From: a bacterium
GTDB lineage: Bacteria > Armatimonadota > Chthonomonadetes > Chthonomonadales > Chthonomonadaceae
DNA: 7,965 nucleotides
Reading direction: 5' to 3'
NCBI GenBank assembly: GCA_021805405.1
Contig: JAJZFK010000454.1
Span: forward strand, 1 to 7,965
This document shows, one piece after another, positions 1 through 5,188 of this stretch. Each line of letters begins with the position of its first letter. The stretch's first letter is position 1. The notes beneath the pieces are model-generated. The model worked only from the letters and a program-made list of their open reading frames with translations. It made no database searches and was not told where the DNA came from. A program made the position numbers and the translations under genes.

Positions 1-500
1 AGGGGAAACAGCACGCAAAAGTTCTTCTGGTAGTACTTATGGTGCAGCTTATGGTGCATCCGCAGAAACTGGAAGAACTTGAATCGCTCTACAAAGTGGC
101 CACGGGGAACGTGCATATTCCAGTGCATGTACTCATAGATCACAAAATAGAGTATGACAGCAGTTACCGAACCAATCATCGTGTTGGGTGCCAGGTAACG
201 CTGAATAGCATACATGATAGGAAGGTGAATGGCTACGATTGCAGGCAGAGCATACGGCTTAAGCAGTATGTGCTCCGGATGCTCAGACTCCGGGACAAAA
301 TAGCTGTCGTCACCCTTGTATAGCCCGTGGTGCACAATTGTGTGTCCTCGGAATGCTTCCTTGGGGAAGCGGGGCTGGTGCATCCAGTACTTGTGCCAGT
401 ACCATTCGAAAAAGCTTCCATAAATTGTCCAGCCTGCTGCAGCCAGAAGTTCGCTTAAAATTGGGTTCAACCTGTTAACTCTTTCTGTAAAAGCATTCAC
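1..500 (-). CDS. Fatty acid hydroxylase / sterol desaturase family protein, 3' end cut off by window
   Basis: About 166 codons are visible on the minus strand, open to the window edge. The predicted role is O2-dependent hydroxylation or desaturation of a lipid in the membrane by a histidine-ligated di-iron centre. The substrate (fatty acyl chain, sterol or carotenoid) cannot be told. Numbering from GTG at 500, the histidine clusters are HKYWMH (36-41, HX4H), HTIVHH (53-58, HX3HH), HWNMH (126-130) and HHKLHH (149-154), matching PF04116-type enzymes. Hydrophobic stretches lie around 14-35, 84-99 and 108-122. The sequence runs off at NFCVLFP, where family members usually continue with a short conserved tail, so perhaps 30-60 residues are missing. 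The start is uncertain: GTG at 500 lacks a clear ribosome site, while TTG at 470 has GAAAGAG eight bases upstream. An in-frame stop at 540-542 sets the outer limit. A hairpin at 721-752 separates it from the sigma gene, so it is probably transcribed alone. Confidence 0.88.
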   Translation of the reverse strand, partial: MNAFTERVNRLNPILSELLAAAGWTIYGSFFEWYWHKYWMHQPRFPKEAFRGHTIVHHGLYKGDDSYFVPESEHPEHILLKPYALPAIVAIHLPIMYAIQRYLAPNTMIGSVTAVILYFVIYEYMHWNMHVPRGHFVERFKFFQFLRMHHKLHHKYYQKNFCVLFP

Positions 501-720
501 CGGGTTTGGGGCCGACCGAGGAAGAACGGGTAATCTGGTTCAGGCGGCAACCTGGCATTGCTAACCGATACCATCCAAGTATCATCAAACAGTATAACTA
601 TTCTACCGCAATTCCACGCACCCACCGGATATTTTCCAGGATGTCTTTTGCAAATTTGCGCTTTGGTAAAGATCATGCGCAGGAAAGGCTTCCGATTGTA
701 ACTGAGAACGTCACAAATGA

Positions 721-752
721 ATATGAGGCCGCACTTAAATGCGACCTCATAT
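721..752 (-). terminator. Stem-loop terminator after the sigma factor gene
   Basis: Two 13-base arms (721-733 and 740-752) enclose a 6-base loop. Read on the minus strand all 13 pairs form, one being a G-U wobble. Read on the plus strand that pair becomes a C-A mismatch, so the hairpin is best formed by the transcript leaving the sigma gene, whose stop lies 21 bases away. The following minus-strand bases (TCATTTGTG) form only a weak U-tract, so termination may be partial or the hairpin may mainly protect the mRNA 3' end. Confidence 0.6.
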
Positions 753-773
753 TTCAATGTTTACTATAACGAC

Positions 774-1841
774 CTAGGCCATGAGTTCGGAAATCCGTAT
801 GGTGCGACCTGGTTTTCGCAGCTTACCCAGTGCCGAAGATTCTATCTGGCGGACACGTTCACGGGTTACATCAAGTGCCCGACCGACCTCTTCCAAGGTG
901 CGCGGCTCTTCGCCGTCCATCCCGTAGCGTAGAAGTATAACGTCCTTCTCGCGTGGCGTGAGTTCATCGAGCGCTGCCAGCAGTTCATCGCGCAATGCGG
1001 TCTTGGTCGCCGAAAGCGCAGGATTATGTGTGTCAGCAGCTGGAATCAGGTCTGCAAGCCTGCTTTCACCCTCTTCACCTATAGGTGCCTCTAACGACAA
1101 GGGCTCCACCGCACCACGAAGAAGTTCCGTTAACTTATCTTCCGTCATGGTGAGTTCTGCAGCAAGTTCGGCGCGCGTTGGCACACGGCCAAGGCGCTCT
1201 CTAAGCTGCCCACGCGTTTTGTTGATCCTGCCAAGTGTATCCGTAACGTGAACAGGAAGGCGGATGAGACGCGCCTGATCTGCGATAGCGCGGCTTATGG
1301 ATCGTCGAATCCACCATATGGCGTATGTGCTGAACCTGTAACCCTTACGGTAGTTAAAGCGGTCCACTGCACGCATCAGGCCAATTGTGCCTTCCTGCAT
1401 GAGGTCCTCAATGGGCATACCGTGTCCCAGGTACCTACGCGCAACAGAGGCAACCAGCCTCAAGTTAGCCATTACCAACTGCTCTTTTGCCTGGCGCTCC
1501 TGTAGCTCATCATTCAGTAGCCGAGCACGTTCAATGCGCTGAGCCAGATTAATCTCTTGTTCGTGGTTAAGCAGAGCAATTTTACCGGCTCGGCGAAGCC
1601 AAGCTTGCGTAGACTCCTCCAGCTCTTCAACCACTGGCTCACGCTCGTCGTCGTCGGCAACCGCTACAGCTGCCTCAACCAGTTTATTGTCGTCGCCTGC
1701 CCCACCTAGCAGCGCCTTCAGATTTATATCAGTCTGAAAGCCCGGCTCTTCATCGACTGCTATAGCGGTATCCTTTTCTTCAAGGAATTCCGCTGTCCGT
1801 CGACGTGTTCGCCGAGGGGTCTCCGTAATCTTCGCGGGCAT
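774..1841 (-). CDS. RNA polymerase sigma factor, RpoD/sigma-70 family
   Basis: A 355-residue promoter-recognition subunit of RNA polymerase. Residues 1-75 are acidic and low in complexity and do not look like a normal region 1.1. Region 1.2 follows at about 76-105 (STQAWLRRAGKIALLNHEQE). Region 2 is at about 117-200, with core-binding and -10 melting signatures including IEDLMQEGTIGLMRAVDRF and the TYAIWWIR wedge. Region 3 is at 201-270, including a region 3.2 finger near ESRLADLIP. Region 4 is at 283-345, with LTPREKDVI and the helix VTRERVRQIE that reads -35 boxes. The start is ATG at 1841, because GGAGG sits five bases upstream; an upstream TTG at 1865 would put that ribosome site inside the coding region. 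At the positions of E. coli sigma70 Gln437 and Thr440 this protein has Arg180 and Ser183. It could be the housekeeping factor or a group 2 paralogue; the missing region 1.1 and changed region 2.4 make a paralogue plausible, so I give no symbol. Confidence 0.95.
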   Translation of the reverse strand: MPAKITETPRRTRRRTAEFLEEKDTAIAVDEEPGFQTDINLKALLGGAGDDNKLVEAAVAVADDDEREPVVEELEESTQAWLRRAGKIALLNHEQEINLAQRIERARLLNDELQERQAKEQLVMANLRLVASVARRYLGHGMPIEDLMQEGTIGLMRAVDRFNYRKGYRFSTYAIWWIRRSISRAIADQARLIRLPVHVTDTLGRINKTRGQLRERLGRVPTRAELAAELTMTEDKLTELLRGAVEPLSLEAPIGEEGESRLADLIPAADTHNPALSATKTALRDELLAALDELTPREKDVILLRYGMDGEEPRTLEEVGRALDVTRERVRQIESSALGKLRKPGRTIRISELMA

Positions 1842-1846
1842 TACGC

Positions 1847-1851
1847 CCTCC
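1847..1851 (-). promoter_or_regulatory. Strong Shine-Dalgarno site of the sigma factor gene
   Basis: On the minus strand GGAGG lies five bases before ATG 1841, within the purine run AGGAGAAGGGAGGG. It decides the start: the longer reading from TTG 1865 would contain this site and has no comparable site of its own. Confidence 0.8.
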
Positions 1852-1879
1852 CTTCTCCTGTACAAATTACTATGTGCCT

Positions 1880-1896
1880 GCGGCGGTCGGTGCCGC
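1880..1896 (-). other. Small GC-rich hairpin in the sigma factor leader
   Basis: GCGGC (1880-1884) and GCCGC (1892-1896) are perfect complements around a 7-base loop, 39 bases before the sigma start codon. It lies in the 160-bp gap after the pseudopilin gene. It is too far from that gene's stop (2002) and lacks a T-run, so it is not a convincing terminator. It could be a leader structure or chance. Confidence 0.3.
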
Positions 1897-2001
1897 TAGC
1901 GTATATTTCTAATTTTAGTGTTAATGTTTCGACGGTATCCTGAAGCAGACCCGTACGAATCGACAGTGTAGTTTGTAGACGTAGGCCGTGACGACAAGTT
2001 A

Positions 2002-2688
2002 CTACTGTTGCAGTTGAAACCAAGCGTCCTGTGGTTGCTGTCCAACATCAAACATCTCGGGCCGCATCCACTTTGCGTGCCCGTCCATAAACGCTACGAT
2101 AACGCCGCCGGAGTGCCTTGGGTCAGGTCGACCCCAGTACGCCGCATCCGGCTGAGACGGCGGTAAAACGTATGTCGAAAGGTGATTAGCGGGTATCAGC
2201 CCGTTTATTCCCCTGTTGTCCGTAATCATGATGGTGTGCGCCGGTTCAGAAACCTCTGCAATGCTAACCCCAGGCGCATTGTTAAGCGTATAAATGTTCT
2301 GCACATTCACGCCGTCGTTTAGGTAGAAGGCATTCCACCCATAATGACAGACCAACTTGCCACTGCTGTCCTTTAGTGGCAGATTTGCATCTGGACACAC
2401 CCATATTCCGGTACTTTTCACATAAGGCGAAAGTAGGTCGTGCCAGTTAAGATACGTGTATGCCGATGGAGCAGTTGCCGCCAACGGAACACGTTCGTCG
2501 TAGTCCTGCGTGTACATCAGTACTGCGGTTCCCATCTGCATCTGATTGGAAAGGCACACGGTTTGACGTGCTTTTTCACGAGCCGATGCAAACACGGGGA
2601 AGAGTATTGCCGCCAATATCGCAATTATAGCGATAACCACTAACAACTCTATCAGTGTAAATCCGCCACGAACCCTGGAAACTGACAA
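2002..2688 (-). CDS. Prepilin-type N-terminal domain protein with H-X9-DG motif (DUF1559-like pseudopilin)
   Basis: 228 residues. A short basic leader (1-9) ends in Gly-Gly before FTLIELL, the prepilin peptidase site: cleavage is expected after Gly9 and Glu14 is the conserved Glu5 of the mature protein. A hydrophobic helix runs from about 10 to 34 (through AIIAILAAILF) and anchors the protein in the inner membrane or packs it into a pilus or secretion pseudopilus. The remainder is a globular domain with Cys45, Cys98 and Cys114. Near the end, His192 is followed by nine residues and Asp202-Gly203, the H-X9-DG processing-associated motif. The start is TTG at 2688, because an in-frame TAA precedes it directly; the likely ribosome site GAGAGG is rather far (about 13 bases). 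The gene has its own promoter and no secretion or pilus genes beside it. Such scattered single copies are usual in Armatimonadota and Planctomycetota. The exact role is unknown. Confidence 0.92.
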   Translation of the reverse strand: MSVSRVRGGFTLIELLVVIAIIAILAAILFPVFASAREKARQTVCLSNQMQMGTAVLMYTQDYDERVPLAATAPSAYTYLNWHDLLSPYVKSTGIWVCPDANLPLKDSSGKLVCHYGWNAFYLNDGVNVQNIYTLNNAPGVSIAEVSEPAHTIMITDNRGINGLIPANHLSTYVLPPSQPDAAYWGRPDPRHSGGVIVAFMDGHAKWMRPEMFDVGQQPQDAWFQLQQ

Positions 2689-2730
2689 TTAGGGAAGCAC
2701 ACCTCTCTACCGCGCAGACGTAAGCTTCAC

Positions 2731-2760
2731 ATTATAACACGGAAATACGTTCTGCAACAA
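2731..2760 (-). promoter_or_regulatory. Sigma-70-type extended -10 promoter for the pseudopilin gene
   Basis: On the minus strand a perfect TATAAT (2736-2731) is preceded by TG one base away, giving an extended -10 element. TTGTTG (2760-2755) lies 18 bp upstream as a partial -35 box. Transcription would begin near 2724, leaving a leader of about 36 bases before TTG 2688. It sits in the gap after the OppF-like gene, implying the pseudopilin is transcribed independently. Confidence 0.65.
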
Positions 2761-2815
2761 GGGTACACGCATCAAATTTACGGATTTAATATTAATCGGG
2801 TTCCCGCAACGAAAT

Positions 2816-3814
2816 TTATAGGGGAAAATGACATGCTGTTTCATGACCCGGCGTGGATAATTGAACTAATGCAGGATCTTCGGTACGACAGATGTCCTTT
2901 GCAAAAGGGCAGCGCGGGTGGAATCGGCAACCCGAAGGTATATCAATGGGAGAGGGTGATTCACCCGTGGGTGGTGAAAGAATTTTCGCGGCATCAGGTA
3001 TTGGCCTGGGCGCGGCAGCAAGCAGCGCGGCAGTGTACGGATGGGCGGCGCGCAAGAATACGTCGTCTACGCTGCCAGATTCAACGATGCGGCCGAGGTA
3101 CATCACGGCTACTCTGTGTGCGGCATGCCGCACAACCGAAAGATCGTGGGCGATAAGCAGGTAGCTAAGGTTGCGCGAGGTTTGAAGATCGGCAAGCAAA
3201 TTAAGGATTTGAGCGCGAACAGAGACATCCAGTGCGGATGTAGGTTCGTCAAGAATGACTAGAGCAGGCTGTCCGGCAATTGCTCGCGCAATGCCAATTC
3301 GTTGCCGCTGTCCGCCCGAAAACTCATGAGGATACCTATGCAAGGCGTCTGCAGGTAGGCCCACATCCGCCATGAGCTGTTGAACCATGGCCACCCGCTC
3401 AATGGGCGCAATTTTACCTCGTGCTGATATCGGCTCCATAATAGAGCTTCCAACCTGTAGCCTGGGATTCAAAGCTGCGTAGGGATCCTGAAAAACCTGG
3501 CTAGCACATTGCCGCATTTTTCGTAGCTCGTCGCCACGCATCGCGAGAAAGTCTTTGCCCAGCAGCTTGATTGAGCCAGATGTAGGGCGCTGGAGCCTGA
3601 GGATGCAGCGGGCAGCTGTTGTCTTTCCGCATCCGCTTTCACCAACCAGTGCGAGCGTTTCGCCGGGGTATACCGAGAGGTTGATGCCATCTACTGCCTT
3701 GAGTATGAATTGCGTCGTTCGAAGGCCACGGGACCGTGATATGGTGAAGTATCGCTTTAGTTCCTTCACCTGCAGGAGAGGCGTACCTTCACGGTGGTAG
3801 GTGCTGTTGCTCAC
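2816..3814 (-). CDS. Oligopeptide/dipeptide ABC transporter ATP-binding protein, OppF/DppF type
   Basis: 332 residues, the usual OppF/DppF length. It is a cytoplasmic ATPase that would power import of peptides or related solutes (some family members carry oligosaccharides or nickel) through an OppB/OppC-type permease. Seen in order: Walker A GESGCGKTT (58-66), Q-loop Gln109 (VFQDPY), signature FSGGQRQR (165-172), Walker B LVILDEPTSALD (185-196, catalytic Glu190), His switch His223, then the family's C-terminal extension starting HPYTAALL (258-265). The tail carries four cysteines (296, 302, 309, 327) in a CRFHPRCPF context, an arrangement known to hold an iron-sulfur cluster in some related transporters. 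All ATPase motifs are intact. The GTG start at 3814 overlaps the regulator's TGA stop in a GTGA junction, with GGAAG about nine bases upstream. No partner ATPase, permease or binding protein lies in the window; the next gene downstream is an unrelated pseudopilin. Confidence 0.94.
   Translation of the reverse strand: MSNSTYHREGTPLLQVKELKRYFTISRSRGLRTTQFILKAVDGINLSVYPGETLALVGESGCGKTTAARCILRLQRPTSGSIKLLGKDFLAMRGDELRKMRQCASQVFQDPYAALNPRLQVGSSIMEPISARGKIAPIERVAMVQQLMADVGLPADALHRYPHEFSGGQRQRIGIARAIAGQPALVILDEPTSALDVSVRAQILNLLADLQTSRNLSYLLIAHDLSVVRHAAHRVAVMYLGRIVESGSVDDVFLRAAHPYTAALLAAAPRPIPDAAKILSPPTGESPSPIDIPSGCRFHPRCPFAKDICRTEDPALVQLSTPGHETACHFPL
3811..3814 (-). other. GTGA stop-start overlap joining regulator and ATPase
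   Basis: The TGA stop of the LacI-family gene (3813-3811) shares bases with the GTG start of the OppF-like gene (3814-3812). Such four-base overlaps normally mean one mRNA and re-initiation by the same ribosome, so the two proteins are probably made together. Confidence 0.85.
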
Positions 3815-4809
3815 TTTATACTACTTCCAGATGAACGATTGGAGCTGTCGCGCAGGATAAGCGAGGGACTGAGCTGCCGGTGGCGTGGAGCTGTGTTGGG
3901 ATCCGTTAGTCTGTCGTGAAGGAATTGCAGTGCCTGACGACACATCTCATCTACAGGCATTGCCAAAGTGGTTATTGGCGGGTCGCACAAACCTGCTTCT
4001 ACAATGCCATCGCAGCCGACAACAGCAATCTCCATAGGGACATTGATGTTGGCATCCCGCAAACCTGCGCAGCATGCAATGGCCATGTCATCGTTGAAGC
4101 AGAAGATACCGTCTGGTCTGGTTGGGCTTGCGGCTAGCATTCGTGCCGCGCGGCGGGCCTCATATTTGTTTTGTGTAACTGTTAAAATTACCTCTGGTTG
4201 CTGTCCCAATTGCTCCACGTAGGCATAATAGGCGGTGAGCCGCTGATCGGGAATATCTGGTCCCAGGTAGGCCAAAGATTTGCAACCAATGGTTGTGAGG
4301 TGGCGCAGTGCCCGGTTAGCACCTGCAGCCAGATCAATTTCTACGCAATCCAGCCCCTCCACATGACTATTCGCACCGCCGATGCAAACCATGGGAACAT
4401 TGTGAAGTCTATCAGTACCGGCGATTGCCTGTACCTGTGAAGCACACTCAAACGCTAAGCAGCCGTCCAGGTTCCACTCCGGAAGTATTTTTCCGTCGAC
4501 GCCGTGCTGCACAGACCGTATTACCAACTGGTAGCCTGCTTTACGGACGTTTGCCTCTACCTGATTAATGATTTGAGCATGAAATGCCGTATAGATACTG
4601 CTCATCCACAAACCTAGCTGTCCGGTCTGTTCGGTCGCAACATTGCGGTCATTAAGGCTAGGACGATAGTCCAACTTAACGGCCATCTGCCAAACCTGCT
4701 CACGGGTAGCTGGCGATACAAGCCGGTCATTTTGATAGTTTAGAATGGCGAAAACAACTGCAGTTGAAAGGTTGAGGCTAGTTGCTATATCCTGAATTGT
4801 TGTTGGCAA
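3811..4809 (-). CDS. LacI-family transcriptional regulator
   Basis: 332 residues. An N-terminal helix-turn-helix domain (3-50, from TIQDIATSLNLS to VKLDYRPS) is followed by a hinge (51-65) and a periplasmic-binding-protein-like effector domain (66-320). Recognisable late motifs are DGIFCFNDDMAI and VPMEIAVVGCDG, where this family normally has a VGFDD-like sequence. It is expected to bind DNA as a dimer and respond to a sugar-like ligand, which cannot be named. The recognition helix is odd: the usual V-S-R-V-L-N reads V-F-A-I-L-N (19-24), so the DNA-contacting serine and arginine (LacI Ser21, Arg22) are Phe20 and Ala21. The hinge leucine (LacI Leu56) is Val57. The start is TTG at 4809: an in-frame stop lies 27 bases upstream with no ATG between, and the helix-turn-helix begins at residue 4 as usual. 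The ribosome site is weak (GAG nine bases away). It overlaps the OppF-like gene by 4 bp and faces acs across 379 bp, so it may control either or itself. Confidence 0.92.
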   Translation of the reverse strand: MPTTIQDIATSLNLSTAVVFAILNYQNDRLVSPATREQVWQMAVKLDYRPSLNDRNVATEQTGQLGLWMSSIYTAFHAQIINQVEANVRKAGYQLVIRSVQHGVDGKILPEWNLDGCLAFECASQVQAIAGTDRLHNVPMVCIGGANSHVEGLDCVEIDLAAGANRALRHLTTIGCKSLAYLGPDIPDQRLTAYYAYVEQLGQQPEVILTVTQNKYEARRAARMLAASPTRPDGIFCFNDDMAIACCAGLRDANINVPMEIAVVGCDGIVEAGLCDPPITTLAMPVDEMCRQALQFLHDRLTDPNTAPRHRQLSPSLILRDSSNRSSGSSIK

Positions 4810-4939
4810 GCTGGTGTACTCATTCGGGCATTAATTCTTACCATTGAGGTGATTGATAGAAAGGGACAAGCGGTACGTATGGTCTCTCAACGAGTTCGGC
4901 TTTTGAGGAAAACCAGTCGCAAAGAGATCATACACACGT

Positions 4940-4957
4940 ATTGTAGCAGGATTGTAG
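4940..4957. repeat. Short direct repeat ATTGTAG x2, 11-bp period
   Basis: ATTGTAG occurs at 4940-4946 and 4951-4957 with CAGG between. The 11-bp period puts both copies on the same face of the helix, and they overlap the putative -10 of the regulator gene. This could be a binding site for a protein that contacts tandem sites, or two alternative -10 boxes. Confidence 0.4.
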
Positions 4958-4969
4958 GTAAAAATACAA
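4940..4969 (-). promoter_or_regulatory. Possible promoter of the regulator-ATPase pair
   Basis: On the minus strand TTGTAT (4969-4964) and TACAAT (4945-4940) are separated by 18 bp. The -10 box matches consensus at five of six bases, the -35 at only three. Transcription would start near 4933, giving a leader of about 120 bases. A second TACAAT (4956-4951) lies 11 bp upstream, so the exact box is uncertain. Confidence 0.35.
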
Positions 4970-5138
4970 GGCCTATGTAACCGGGGGGATTGCTGCTATA
5001 ACCGCGCTTATGCCCGCGAGTTACCGCTCGGTCCATGATATCCCACTTTTGGTGCCCCTGCGTGAGCACGAACCAGTTCGAGTGTGTTGATGATGAAATT
5101 CGCTTATACGCTGTTACAAGCAGGACATGTTCCGTTGT

Positions 5139-5157
5139 ATGCCGAAATTTACGGTAT
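5139..5157. promoter_or_regulatory. Imperfect palindrome just upstream of acs
   Basis: ATGCCG (5139-5144) and CGGTAT (5152-5157) form six-base arms with one mismatch around an AT-rich seven-base centre, ending 31 bases before ATG 5189. Position and form fit an operator overlapping the acs transcription start, but short imperfect palindromes are common by chance. Confidence 0.25.
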
Positions 5158-5172
5158 GACATTTTGCACCTC

Positions 5173-5178
5173 GAGGAG
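5173..5178 (+). promoter_or_regulatory. Shine-Dalgarno site of acs
   Basis: GAGGAG lies ten bases before ATG 5189 and four before GTG 5183, both in the acs frame. An ATG at 5179 directly after it is out of frame. I prefer ATG 5189; the alternative adds only two residues. Confidence 0.65.
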
Positions 5179-5188
5179 ATGAGTGAGC

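Larger units (their letters stand above)
4810..5188. other. Divergent intergenic region between the LacI-type gene and acs
   Basis: 379 bp with no credible gene; a 119-codon minus-strand reading across it overlaps the acs start and shows no family features. It holds a possible promoter for the regulator (4940-4969), a repeated ATTGTAG (4940-4946 and 4951-4957), TWACCG boxes at 4978, 4999 and 5021, an inverted TACCGCT pair (AGCGGTA 4869-4875, TACCGCT 5022-5028), and a near-palindrome ATGCCG-N7-CGGTAT (5139-5157) just before acs. I could not find a well-formed -35/-10 pair for acs. Confidence 0.6.

Noticed and set aside
497..757. 86-codon minus-strand reading frame between the sigma and hydroxylase genes
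   Set aside because: It would start at a TTG inside the terminator stem, has no ribosome site or family resemblance, and its end overlaps the hydroxylase start in another frame.
1842..1865. Longer sigma factor starting at TTG 1865
   Set aside because: The extra eight codons are the purine-rich ribosome-binding sequence of ATG 1841.
2773..2815. Possible terminator for the OppF-like gene (CGGGTTCCCG palindrome near 2797-2806)
   Set aside because: The arms leave only two loop bases and no T-run follows at the right distance, so it is not a credible intrinsic terminator.
5087..5110. TTGATG and TATACG as an acs promoter
   Set aside because: The spacing is only 12 bp, too short for sigma-70 recognition.
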